Source of the DNA: Bacteroidota bacterium
GTDB lineage: Bacteria; Bacteroidota; JABWAT01
Direction of reading: 5' to 3'
DNA length: 43,380 nt
Assembly (NCBI GenBank): GCA_013360915.1
Contig: JABWAT010000020.1
Location: 1 to 43,380, forward strand
The position numbers were made by a program, and so were the translations under genes. Below are positions 17,455 to 25,381 of the stretch, in pieces (positions within the stretch are counted from its first letter, which is position 1; the number at the start of each line of letters is the position of its first letter). The notes beneath the pieces were generated by a model. That model did no database searches. It was given only the letters and a program-made list of their open reading frames with translations, and was not told the DNA's origin.

Positions 17455-18038
17455 GAACGCGAGGCTGCAAAATGACGGCAGGCGGCTTCATCTAACTGCC
17501 GGATCACAACGGCTGGATTTCCTGCAAGAACGCAGTACCCGTCGGGAAAGGATTTGGTGACGACCGCCCCTGCCCCGATGATGGTAAAGTCGCCCAGTTC
17601 CACGCCGGGAAGCACGATGGCACCCATCCCCAGCCAGCAGAACCGGCCGATCCGGATGGGAGGCGCGGGAACATGCCGTTGGTTGTCAATGGGATCATGG
17701 TTGGCCGAGATCAGGCCGACGTTCGGACCGATATTGGTGAAATCGCCGATTTCCACGCCGTTTTTGGCGTTGATATACACACCCGGACTGTCACCGGGAT
17801 ACACCGACCGGCCGCATTTGATCCTTTCCGGATTTCCGATGGTACTGGTGAAATGCACCGGCCAGGGTACGGTCGGATTGAGACGAAGGATTTTCTTAAA
17901 AAACTGATCCTGCAGGCAGAAACGCAGACCGACATCGGGGGGAAAGCCGAACAGCCGTTTGATCAGCCGGAAACGCGGGGTGGCAGGGGTGCTTGGCCCG
18001 GCCGGGGCAACCTGATAGGGAGTTTGTTCTTCAGACAC
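17451..18038 (-). CDS. Hexapeptide-repeat (left-handed beta-helix) O-acetyltransferase
   Basis: 195 residues. Hexapeptide repeats at about 95-180 (GVEIGDFTNIGPNVGLISA, IRIGRFCWLGMGAIVLPGVE, LGDFTIIGAGAVVTKSFPDG) and the closing VLAGNPAVVIR are diagnostic of the LbH acyltransferases such as WbbJ and maltose/galactoside acetyltransferases. The catalytic His is probably in SANHDPID. It most likely acetylates a sugar before or after export by the flippase whose gene it overlaps. The frame starts with GTG at 18038; no strong ribosome site is seen, so the exact start is uncertain. It is the first gene of the operon. Confidence 0.88.
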   Translation of the reverse strand: MSEEQTPYQVAPAGPSTPATPRFRLIKRLFGFPPDVGLRFCLQDQFFKKILRLNPTVPWPVHFTSTIGNPERIKCGRSVYPGDSPGVYINAKNGVEIGDFTNIGPNVGLISANHDPIDNQRHVPAPPIRIGRFCWLGMGAIVLPGVELGDFTIIGAGAVVTKSFPDGYCVLAGNPAVVIRQLDEAACRHFAASRS

Positions 18039-18093
18039 AGACCGAAGTAAGCAGAAAAACAGGGAAAATTCAATTCACGGTTACCGGGGGAAT

Positions 18094-18222
18094 ATGGACG
18101 CCAAGACGCCAGGACGCAAAGGTTCAATTCGTTTTAACACGAAGAGCGCCAAGGGTTCATAACCAGGAACGCAATGGTTATTAGTACAGGAAACTCAGCG
18201 CCTTAGCGTCTTCGCGTACATA
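18094..18222. repeat. CGCAAAG-type miniature repeat in the 341-nt gap before the lipoprotein gene
   Basis: The ends are imperfect inverted copies: ATGGACGCCAAGACGCCAGG at the left and CCTTAGCGTCTTCGCGTACAT at the right. Between them lie AGGACGCAAAGG, AACACGAAGAGCGCCAAGGG and TTCATAACCAGGAACGCAA, phrases that recur at 22130-22350, 23665-23785, 25090-25310 and, in part, 29425-29599. No gene is present in 18039-18379. Downstream of the repeat, TTGACA at 18306-18311 followed by an oligo-T run and TTAATATT could be a promoter, but the spacing to any -10-like sequence is not convincing. Confidence 0.7.
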
Positions 18223-18379
18223 TTTTAAACCCTCCCTTTCTGATTGAATCTTACAAACCGTAAAACATCTACATGCATCTCCTTGCCTTTTTCTTGTGCC
18301 ACTTATTGACATCTGATGTTTTTTTTTTTCTTAATATTAATCATCGAGGTGCTTGTAAGTGTCAAGATTGGGAGTTAAA

Positions 18380-19291
18380 ATGAAAAAGAATCGTTTATTT
18401 GGTCTGCAGATACTGGCTTTGGGAATGCTGGTATCTGCCTGCGTCGAGCCCAAATTTGCCGAGGAAACAGCGCAAACAGACAGAAATGCGGGAGTTCGGT
18501 TAAGGCCAAGCCAGGCGTATGCTGCATTCTACGAAGAAGAGGTTTTATCGGTAAAGCCACGGATCAGAGGGAGCATTCTTGCCAAAGGAGCCAGTGAGGC
18601 GGAAGCCCCCATTCTGACCCGTTATGAAAAGGCCATGGTCGTGGAAAACTGGGATAGCACAGGCCGTTTTTCCTACGAAAAAACCTTCGTGGATGGCACC
18701 TACGAAGGGAAAGCCTTTGCTCCTTCCAAGAGAGGTGAACCAGGACCGGGAGAAATTAAAGAATCTGAATTTCACAAGGGCATGAAAGTCAGACGATTGG
18801 TTATAAATGACCACGAATCAGTATCCTACCTGGATAACGGAGAGGTGAAAAGGACTCCCATACCCGATGCAGTTTTAACAGAAATTGAACGGATTAAACA
18901 GGAAACGGGTGAGTGGGTCCCTTCCACCGGACCCGATACCACCGGTGGTCTGAACGGTAAATGGTTGGAGCAATTGGAAAAGTCTGTGACCCGTAATGGT
19001 GGAACACTGAGCATTAACAATAAGAATCAGATTTCAGCCATTTTCAAACAATCCCAATCAGATGACTACCTGCACATCCTGATGGATGGTAATACCGGAA
19101 TGACTCTACAGGAAGCCTTGTATGTAGGAGGATCCCTTTCACTGCTGACCAAATATGCCTATACCGAAATTGGAAACCGGTTCTTCCCGGTTATGATATC
19201 GACCCGGTTATTCGATAGGGTGGATGGCAGGTTGACCCTGATATCTGAGACAATGGAAACACGCAACAAGTACCGGATCATGCCGAAGTAG
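18380..19291 (+). CDS. Lipoprotein of unknown function, first gene of the hydrolase/propeller cluster
   Basis: 303 residues. The ATG at 18380 follows GGGAG at good spacing and starts a lipoprotein signal, MKKNRLFGLQILALGMLVSA before the lipid-carrying Cys (V-S-A-C lipobox). The mature part is hydrophilic and rich in Lys/Glu with several beta-strand-like repeats (RYEKAMVVENWDSTGRFSYE, GMKVRRLVINDHESVSYLDN). I do not recognise a family. The next gene starts 9 nt after its stop, so it is co-transcribed with the secreted hydrolase and could be its partner or chaperone; there is no direct evidence for that. Confidence 0.8.
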   Translation: MKKNRLFGLQILALGMLVSACVEPKFAEETAQTDRNAGVRLRPSQAYAAFYEEEVLSVKPRIRGSILAKGASEAEAPILTRYEKAMVVENWDSTGRFSYEKTFVDGTYEGKAFAPSKRGEPGPGEIKESEFHKGMKVRRLVINDHESVSYLDNGEVKRTPIPDAVLTEIERIKQETGEWVPSTGPDTTGGLNGKWLEQLEKSVTRNGGTLSINNKNQISAIFKQSQSDDYLHILMDGNTGMTLQEALYVGGSLSLLTKYAYTEIGNRFFPVMISTRLFDRVDGRLTLISETMETRNKYRIMPK

Positions 19292-19300
19292 GAGTTACCC

Positions 19301-20917
19301 ATGAAAACCATTATTACTTTTATTATTTTGTTTCTGTTAACAGCAGCCAGCATTGCCCAAACCAAATATGGAATCATCTTTCTACCCGGTGTGGGAGGAA
19401 GCTCGTATGAAACCTATATTGGTCAACCAGACGCGCCAGACTTAACTTATGATCACAACCTCCTCTTGAATCAATTAAGAGGCACACTCGGACAGGATTT
19501 GCGCGTTATTGATAACCTTACCTTTCAACATGTCGCCCTTTCTGTGAGGGCAACACAGTTGAATCAAAAGATTGGTGAATGGATGCAGGATAGTGACTTT
19601 GCCAACCGGGAATGGTTTATATTCGGACATAGCATGGGAGGCGTGACCGCAGCCTATTTTAACAAGGTTGCCAATACGAACCCGCAATTTAAAATTCGTG
19701 GCACCATTGCCATGCAGTCACCCTTTCAGGGAATAGAAACGCTCAAGGGGGGGAAATATTTTTTGGAACAGAAGTTTAACCTACAAATGAATGAACTTGG
19801 TATGGGGGTCAATGGTGACAATCCGTGGTTGCTGACGGATTTAATAGATGTTATTCATGTTCCAATCGATTTATTTAATGCTATGATTAGTGGCGGGAAT
19901 GGACCACAGACCCCACGGACACCACTTGCGTTTGAATTTATGGTAGATTTTATACGGGAAGAGTTAAAAAATAAAAAGAATGAAGCATCTGTTGGCTTCT
20001 ATGATCTGATGGGTGATGATCGAACAGATGTAAAATCCATGCAAAAAGGGCATCCTGATATTGAAACCATCAGAAATAATACATTTGCTACTGATTACCT
20101 GATAATTGGGGCGACAGACTTTAACTTGACTGCTATCCGATTGGTAGGTTCCAAGCCTAATTATTGTTTAAGTAAACCGGAAATTAAGGATTACTGGAAA
20201 TTTATTATGGCTCCTACTCTTGGTATGAGTTTAGCTGGAAATGATGATTTTAATGTTAGAAAACATCTGGGACCTGCGCATTCTGTCGCAATGACCTATG
20301 CGCTAAGAACATTTTTTGATAACAGAGTTACAGAATACCGGGCCTCTGAGCATCGGTTTAAAACATTATACGACGTAAGTCTTCAGTTAGTCGGTGAATG
20401 GAGATATCAAATGAATAAAGCGAAGGCAGCAAAAGAAAGATACATCGTTTCAAGAAGGGCGGTTGAGAACCTTGATATTGCCGCACAGGATCTAACCAAT
20501 GATCTTGATATTGAAACGGAAACCGTGGTCATTCATCACTATGGTATCAGCAACCAGTGGTTACAGGCTTGCCAAACTGCCAACACCGACGTTGGATTCA
20601 AAGTGGAAAATTACTCTGTTCTTCCTGCCCTTCTGACATATGATTGTGATGATCCGCTTTTCGTAAATTGGACAGAAACAAGGACAACCATTCTTTCCAT
20701 CAACACGGTTGAAACCGATGGGATGATTGCCTTGAAGAACCAGAAACCAACCAATGCTGCAGGTTCGTGGTATGAGGCACCAAACACAAACCCAAACGAT
20801 GGCCATAACCATGCCGCTGCCCTGTGGGTCGTAAAACCCTGGAACAAACAGGAAACCGAAACCATGCGTGAAACGAAAAGGTGGATTCGTGAAAAATATA
20901 ATGAAGACAATGAGTAA
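19301..20917 (+). CDS. Secreted alpha/beta-hydrolase (lipase/esterase-like)
   Basis: 538 residues. Signal peptide MKTIITFIILFLLTAASIAQ; the fold begins at once with the oxyanion-hole segment IIFLPGVGGSSYET (about 25-38), then the nucleophile elbow FGHSMGG with Ser111, as in lipases and PGAP1-type hydrolases. Candidate acid and His residues are not certain (HNHAAALW near 500 supplies histidines). At over 500 residues it is longer than a minimal lipase, so the C-terminal half probably holds an extra domain. AGGAG precedes the ATG. Base composition falls toward AT from about 19,750, unlike neighbouring genes. No T9SS domain is present, so the product is periplasmic or released by another route. 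Its stop overlaps the first propeller lipoprotein gene, and its last ~25 codons are copied twice downstream. Confidence 0.85.
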   Translation: MKTIITFIILFLLTAASIAQTKYGIIFLPGVGGSSYETYIGQPDAPDLTYDHNLLLNQLRGTLGQDLRVIDNLTFQHVALSVRATQLNQKIGEWMQDSDFANREWFIFGHSMGGVTAAYFNKVANTNPQFKIRGTIAMQSPFQGIETLKGGKYFLEQKFNLQMNELGMGVNGDNPWLLTDLIDVIHVPIDLFNAMISGGNGPQTPRTPLAFEFMVDFIREELKNKKNEASVGFYDLMGDDRTDVKSMQKGHPDIETIRNNTFATDYLIIGATDFNLTAIRLVGSKPNYCLSKPEIKDYWKFIMAPTLGMSLAGNDDFNVRKHLGPAHSVAMTYALRTFFDNRVTEYRASEHRFKTLYDVSLQLVGEWRYQMNKAKAAKERYIVSRRAVENLDIAAQDLTNDLDIETETVVIHHYGISNQWLQACQTANTDVGFKVENYSVLPALLTYDCDDPLFVNWTETRTTILSINTVETDGMIALKNQKPTNAAGSWYEAPNTNPNDGHNHAAALWVVKPWNKQETETMRETKRWIREKYNEDNE

Positions 20918-22121
20918 ATTATTACTATTTATATTTTCACTAGCATTCTTGGTCAGTTGCAATAATGATACAGATGACAAATATTCATCTAAAATCTTGA
21001 AGTTTGTTTGGAAAGTAGATTTAAAAAAAGTTCAGGGCTATCAGGGTTTTGAATTGCCATCCATCGATGGTAACTATGCTTACTTTCCGAATGGTCCAGA
21101 TATTGAATGCAGGGAACTTTCCACGGGAAGGTCAATCTGGAAAAAGCGTGTTACAAACGGAACAGTTGATTATATTGGAACAAACTTTAGTTTCAATAGT
21201 GAAAACATATTGATTGATGATGCCTTTTCAACACGCTTATTAAACAAGTTAACTGGAGAACAAATCTGGATTGCACCAGATTCGGGTGTTCAACGTGTTT
21301 ATGGTTCACTTGGAACAATAGATAACATACATGGTTATAGATTCCCTTCAATATATTTACCAAAGGAACTCCAACAGTTTGATTGTAGGACTGGTAATAA
21401 AATACAATCAATTTATTCTGATTCAGGATCGTTCAATTCAGTAGTTGCCAATTCATTTGGTGTCTTTGCAAATACTTTAGCTGCATATCGTGATAAGGTC
21501 ACTGATGAACGAATTAGCTTCGGGACACTTGTAAAGATTAACCCAGAGACCGGTAATCTTGATTTTAAGATCCGAATTCAACCACGATGGTTTAAAGATG
21601 TTGGTTATGGATTTTATTTATCAACTAGTTCAGAACTTTTTTCAAAACCCGCCTTTGATCAACAATTTGGTTATTGTTCTTTTAAAGATGGAACAACAAT
21701 AAAGTTCATTCCTGAAACAGGTAATATCGTTTGGAAATATGAATTACCCATCACCAATTACCGTCGTGACTTTCCGGATGCCATCAGTGTATTCCCAGAT
21801 GAAGAGAAAGGCCTTGTCTTTGTCACCGGCGGCCGTGATAGCTGGTTCTGTCTGGATATGGAAACCGGCAAGCAACTCTACTGGAAACGTCTGTCGGAAT
21901 ACGATGGAATGATTGATCCATCCAGTTACGATGGCAACCGGTATGTGTTTAAACCGCATACGTATGGTCAGTATGAGTGGTACATCATCGACATCACCAC
22001 CGGCGAAGTGGTCGAGGAATTCGATATCCCCGATGATTCCATTCTCTCGCAGGATGTGAAGAACGGGTACGTGGCTGCATTCGGGGTCGGGAGTTTCTAC
22101 GTATTTAAAATCGTCCGGTAA
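20901..22121 (+). CDS. PQQ/BamB-like propeller lipoprotein, copy 1 of 3
   Basis: About 406 residues. The frame opens inside the hydrolase gene; ATGs at 20901 and 20910 both precede a lipoprotein signal (MSKLLLFIFSLAFLVSC). I give 20901; 20910 is equally possible and either overlaps the hydrolase stop. The mature protein has propeller-blade motifs of the PQQ_2 type: GRSIWKKRV, GEQIWIAPDSG, GNIVWKYELP, GKQLYWKRL. Residues up to about 275 diverge strongly from copies 2 and 3 and are AT-rich. The last ~130 residues, from WKYELPITNYRRDF to FYVFKIVR, are almost identical in all three copies. A BamB-like scaffold or an inhibitor/partner of the hydrolase are both conceivable. Confidence 0.85.
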   Translation: MKTMSKLLLFIFSLAFLVSCNNDTDDKYSSKILKFVWKVDLKKVQGYQGFELPSIDGNYAYFPNGPDIECRELSTGRSIWKKRVTNGTVDYIGTNFSFNSENILIDDAFSTRLLNKLTGEQIWIAPDSGVQRVYGSLGTIDNIHGYRFPSIYLPKELQQFDCRTGNKIQSIYSDSGSFNSVVANSFGVFANTLAAYRDKVTDERISFGTLVKINPETGNLDFKIRIQPRWFKDVGYGFYLSTSSELFSKPAFDQQFGYCSFKDGTTIKFIPETGNIVWKYELPITNYRRDFPDAISVFPDEEKGLVFVTGGRDSWFCLDMETGKQLYWKRLSEYDGMIDPSSYDGNRYVFKPHTYGQYEWYIIDITTGEVVEEFDIPDDSILSQDVKNGYVAAFGVGSFYVFKIVR

Positions 22122-22124
22122 AAT

Positions 22125-22355
22125 ACATTTTAACGCGAAGGACGCAAAATGTTCATTACCAAGGGCGCAAAGTTTTTCAATTTTAAAACGCTGCGTCTTG
22201 GCGTTCCTTCCTGGCGACTTTGCGTTTAAATCCTTTTGCCGCTAAGGGCGCAAAGTGTTCATAACCAGGAACGCAAAGATTATTTGTAGTTTTCAATTCA
22301 GGAATCTCTGCGGTCTTTGCGAATTCTTTGCGTCATTGCGATTAAATGTCTGCAC
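22125..22355. repeat. CGCAAAG/CTTTGCG intergenic repeat after propeller copy 1
   Basis: A 230-nt array-like block made of AACGCGAAGGACGCAAA, CCAAGGGCGCAAAG, TGCGTCTTGGCGTTCC, CCGCTAAGGGCGCAAAG, TCTGCGGTCTTTGCG and TTTGCGTCATTGCG. The first ~165 nt are nearly identical to 25085-25260 after copy 3, while the last part matches the end of the block after copy 2 (23725-23785). The gap 22122-22454 holds this block, a 24-nt palindrome and a gene fragment, and no other gene. Confidence 0.8.
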
Positions 22356-22361
22356 TGTGAC

Positions 22362-22385
22362 GGTCCCTGAGCGGAGCCGAAGGGA
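22362..22385. repeat. Miniature 'ERSR' palindrome
   Basis: GGTCCCTGAGCGGAGCCGAA followed by GGGACC; the outer GGTCCC/GGGACC pair perfectly. It joins the CGCAAAG repeat to the duplicated hydrolase tail. Confidence 0.8.
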
Positions 22386-22458
22386 CCCCTGGAACAAACA
22401 GGAAACCGAAACCATGCGTGAAGCGAAAAGGTGGATAGAAAATAAGAGTAGGCCGTGA
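22386..22458 (+). pseudogene. Duplicated 3' end of the hydrolase gene (fragment 1)
   Basis: CCCTGGAACAAACAGGAAAC and the following 45 nt match the hydrolase gene at 20837-20890 with single substitutions and encode PWNKQETETMREAKRWI, against PWNKQETETMRETKRWI in the parent. The frame ends at TGA 22456-22458, which overlaps the GTG start of propeller copy 2 (GTGA). There is no start signal of its own, so it is a relic of a tandem duplication rather than a gene. Confidence 0.85.
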
Positions 22459-23660
22459 TAAAGCTATCCCTATTAATCCATCTTTGTTTTTGTTCCTTGA
22501 TAATTTCAGGCTGTTCTGAAAATCCAGAAAGTGCAAATTCAAAGTTTTTAAAGCTTGTGTGGAAAGCACCATTGACAAAAATTGAACCATCACAAGGATT
22601 TGAACTACCCACAATTGATGGTAACCGGGTTTATTTTCCAAATGGTCCTGATGTAGAATGCAGGGAGTTGTCCACTGGCAAAATCATTTGGAAGGCCAAT
22701 ATAACCGGTAAAACCAGAGATTATAATGGAACCCGTTTTTTGATTAACAACTCAATTATTGTTGTAAACGACACCTATTCTACCTCTGCATTTGATAAGT
22801 ATTCTGGAGAAAGACGGTGGATCGCTCCTGATTCAGGTGAGTTCAGACGATATGGCATCATGAATTGGATTGACAATGAATTTGGTTACAGGCGAGGGCA
22901 AGCAAATTTTATTCAATTTAACTTAAACGATGGAAATACAATTAAAATGTTTCCGATTGACACTGGCGCTGCCCGGGCAATAAATACCAGTAAGCATGGT
23001 GTATTCTGTTCGACATTTGCTGGTTATGTTAACGATCTGGGAAAGGAAATTTACGAGTTTGGTACACTTAAAAAATTTGATCCTGTAACTGGTCAGCAAA
23101 TTTTCAGTTTCCGGTGTACCCCACGTTATTTTAATTTTGGTGGTTACTCTGACTACCTGTCGACCATTACCAATCTCTTCGCAGTGCCGGTATTGTTAGA
23201 TTCAGTTGGGTATGCGGTTTTTCGGGATGGAACGGTTTTCAGGTTCAGACAATCCGATGGGTATTTGTATTGGAAATATGAATTACCCATCACCAATTAC
23301 CGTCGTGACTTTCCGGATGCCATCAGTGTATTCCCAGATGAAGAAAAAGGCCTTGTTTTTGTGACCGGCGGCCGGGATAGCTGGTTCTGTCTCGATATGG
23401 AAACCGGCAAGCAACTCTATTGGAAGCGGTTGTCGGAATACGATGGAATGATTTTTCCATCCAGTTACGATGGCAACCGGTATGTGTTTAAGCCACATAC
23501 ATACGGCCAGTATGAGTGGTATATCATCGACATAACCACTGGCGAAGTGGTAGAGGAATTCGATATCCCCGATGATTCCATTCTCTCGCAGGATGTGAAG
23601 AACGGGTACGTGGCTGCATTCGGGGTCGGGAGTTTCTACGTATTTAAAATCATCCGGTAA
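22455..23660 (+). CDS. PQQ/BamB-like propeller lipoprotein, copy 2 of 3
   Basis: 401 residues starting with GTG, whose GTGA overlaps the stop of the hydrolase-tail fragment. Lipoprotein signal MIKLSLLIHLCFCSLIISGC with a good lipobox (I-S-G-C). Blade motifs: GKIIWKANITGK, GERRWIAPDSGE, DGYLYWKYELP, GKQLYWKRL. It is closer to copy 3 than to copy 1: both share GPDVECR, WKANITGK, ILVVND/IVVND-YSTSAFDK and the block TITNLFAVPVLLDSVGYAVF. From about residue 272 to the end it is almost identical to the other two copies. Expected to be attached to the inner or outer membrane facing the periplasm. Function unknown. Confidence 0.85.
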   Translation: MIKLSLLIHLCFCSLIISGCSENPESANSKFLKLVWKAPLTKIEPSQGFELPTIDGNRVYFPNGPDVECRELSTGKIIWKANITGKTRDYNGTRFLINNSIIVVNDTYSTSAFDKYSGERRWIAPDSGEFRRYGIMNWIDNEFGYRRGQANFIQFNLNDGNTIKMFPIDTGAARAINTSKHGVFCSTFAGYVNDLGKEIYEFGTLKKFDPVTGQQIFSFRCTPRYFNFGGYSDYLSTITNLFAVPVLLDSVGYAVFRDGTVFRFRQSDGYLYWKYELPITNYRRDFPDAISVFPDEEKGLVFVTGGRDSWFCLDMETGKQLYWKRLSEYDGMIFPSSYDGNRYVFKPHTYGQYEWYIIDITTGEVVEEFDIPDDSILSQDVKNGYVAAFGVGSFYVFKIIR

Positions 23661-23663
23661 TTC

Positions 23664-23785
23664 GTTTTACCGCAAAGTCGCAAAGGGTTCATATCCAAGT
23701 ACGCAAAGATTTTTTAGTTTTTTATACATGAATCTCTGCGGTCTTTGCGAATCCTTTGCGTCATTGCGTTTAAATGTCTGCCCTG
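23664..23785. repeat. CGCAAAG/CTTTGCG intergenic repeat after propeller copy 2
   Basis: A shorter version of the blocks after copies 1 and 3: ACCGCAAAGTCGCAAAGGG, TACGCAAAG, ATCTCTGCGGTCTTTGCG, CCTTTGCGTCATTGCG, then TTTAAATGTCTGC leading into the palindrome at 23790. Confidence 0.8.
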
Positions 23786-23789
23786 TGAC

Positions 23790-23813
23790 GGTCCCTGAGC
23801 GGAGTCGAAGGGA
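23790..23813. repeat. Miniature 'ERSR' palindrome
   Basis: GGTCCCTGAGCGGAGTCGAA then GGGA, one base different from 22362-22385 and in the same position relative to the hydrolase-tail fragment. Confidence 0.8.
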
Positions 23814-23892
23814 ACCCTGGAACAAACAGGAAACCGAAACCATGCGTGAAGCGAAAAGGTGGATTGATGAACGTCGAGTAGGTCAAAAGTGA
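23814..23892 (+). pseudogene. Duplicated 3' end of the hydrolase gene (fragment 2)
   Basis: ACCCTGGAACAAACAGGAAA and what follows encode PWNKQETETMREAKRWIDER, matching the hydrolase C-terminus. The frame ends with TGA at 23890-23892, overlapping the GTG of propeller copy 3 as GTGA, exactly as in fragment 1. It has no start codon context. Confidence 0.85.
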
Positions 23893-25085
23893 AAATGCAC
23901 TTTGTTTTGCTTGCTGGTTTGATTTTCAGTTCATGCACAGAACCCAACGAGGATTCGCTGAACTCAAAATATTTGAAATTGGCGTGGAAGGTTGATCTTA
24001 AGAAGATACAGGGTTTCCAGGGCTTTGAGTTACCGTTGATCGATGGTGACCGGGTTTACTTTCCTAACGGTCCCGATGTTGAGTGTCGAAACCTGTATAA
24101 TGGAAATCTCATCTGGAAGGCAAATATAACTGGAAAGGAAAGGGACTATACCGGGACCAATTTTATGGTGAACAGTTCAATCCTGGTGGTCAACGATATC
24201 TACTCAACATCGGCCTTTGATAAGATTACCGGGGTAAGGAAATGGATGGCACCCGATTCTGGTATTCACCGGTCATCGGGGACAATGAATACCATTGACG
24301 AAAATTTTGGATACAGAAAGATTCATTCAGACTTCATTCAATTTGATCTGTCAACCGGATTGACAATTAAAGAATTTGATGTTGATACTGGTGGAGTTCG
24401 ATCCATTATGTCAAATATGAATGGAGTATTTGGATCAACAATTGCAACTCGGTATGGTGAAGGAGGCACTGAAATTTATAATTTTGGTGAATTGAAAAAA
24501 TTTGATCCAATTACAGGAAATCAAGTATTTAGTATACGCGCAGTACCACGGTGGTTCAAGGATGGTGGGTACGGGTTCTATCCACAGACCATTACTAATC
24601 TCTTCGCAGTTCCGGTATTGTTAGATTCAGTTGGGTATGCGGTTTTTCGGGATGGAACGGTTTTCAAGTTCAGGCAATCTGATGGGTATTTGTATTGGAA
24701 ATATGAATTACCCATCACCAAATACCGACTTGATTTTCCGGATGCAATCAGTGTATTCCCAGATGAAGAAAAAGGCCTTGTCTTTGTGACTGGCGGCCGG
24801 GATAACTGGTTCTGTCTCGATATGGAAACCGGCAAGCAACTCTATTGGAAGCGGTTGTCGGAATATGATGGAATGATTGATCCATCCAGTTACGATGGCA
24901 ACCGGTATGTGTTTAAGCCACATACCTATGGCCAGTATGAGTGGTACATCATCGACATCACCACCGGTGAGGTGGTAGAGGAATTCGATATCCCCGATGA
25001 TTCCATTCTCTCGCAGGATGTGAAGAACGGGTACGTGGCTGCCTTCGGGGTCGGGAGTTTCTACGTATTTAAAATCATCCGGTAA
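23889..25085 (+). CDS. PQQ/BamB-like propeller lipoprotein, copy 3 of 3
   Basis: 398 residues from the GTG at 23889 (an ATG two codons later is possible). Lipoprotein signal MKMHFVLLAGLIFSSC, then TEPNEDSLNSKYLKLAWKVD. The WKVDLKKIQGFQGFELP segment resembles copy 1 (WKVDLKKVQGYQGFELP), whereas GPDVECR, WKANITGK, VVNDIYSTSAFDK and LFAVPVLLDSVGYAVF resemble copy 2, so the copy is a mosaic of both. Blades: GNLIWKANI, GVRKWMAPDSG, DGYLYWKYELP, GKQLYWKRL. The terminal ~130 residues are shared by all three copies. It ends the tandem array; the intergenic block after it matches that after copy 1. Confidence 0.85.
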   Translation: MKMHFVLLAGLIFSSCTEPNEDSLNSKYLKLAWKVDLKKIQGFQGFELPLIDGDRVYFPNGPDVECRNLYNGNLIWKANITGKERDYTGTNFMVNSSILVVNDIYSTSAFDKITGVRKWMAPDSGIHRSSGTMNTIDENFGYRKIHSDFIQFDLSTGLTIKEFDVDTGGVRSIMSNMNGVFGSTIATRYGEGGTEIYNFGELKKFDPITGNQVFSIRAVPRWFKDGGYGFYPQTITNLFAVPVLLDSVGYAVFRDGTVFKFRQSDGYLYWKYELPITKYRLDFPDAISVFPDEEKGLVFVTGGRDNWFCLDMETGKQLYWKRLSEYDGMIDPSSYDGNRYVFKPHTYGQYEWYIIDITTGEVVEEFDIPDDSILSQDVKNGYVAAFGVGSFYVFKIIR

Positions 25086-25089
25086 AATA

Positions 25090-25310
25090 CATTTAAACGC
25101 GAAGGACGCAAAGTGTTCATAACCAAGGGCGCAAAGTTTTTCAATTTTATAACGCTACGTCTTGGCGTTCCTTCCTGGCGACTTTGCGTTTAAATCCTTT
25201 TACCGCTAAGGGCGCAAAGTGTTCATAACCATGAACTCAAAGGTTTTTTGGTTTTCAATTCAAGAATATCTGCGGTCTTTCCGAATTCTTTGCATCATTG
25301 CGTTTAGGCA
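25090..25310. repeat. CGCAAAG/CTTTGCG intergenic repeat after propeller copy 3
   Basis: Nearly identical to 22125-22330 for its first ~165 nt (AACGCGAAGGACGCAAAGTG, CCAAGGGCGCAAAG, CTTGGCGTTCCTTCCTGGCG, CCGCTAAGGGCGCAAAG), then more diverged. No palindrome and no hydrolase-tail fragment follows, which marks the end of the duplicated array. No gene in 25086-25381. Confidence 0.8.
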
Positions 25311-25381
25311 TTTAAAATCATAAGGATTGGGTGGTAGCAACCACACCTGTTTCCTGATAACACTTCACCTTTTTCACCTCA

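Noticed and set aside
18306-18340. TTGACA followed by an oligo-T run as a sigma-70 type promoter for the lipoprotein gene
   Set aside because: No -10-like hexamer at a normal distance, and FCB-group bacteria use a different consensus; left as a remark only.
22125-25310. Regularly spaced CGCAAAG words between the propeller genes as a CRISPR array
   Set aside because: Units vary in length and sequence, occur in both orientations, lack constant-length spacers and have no cas genes nearby.
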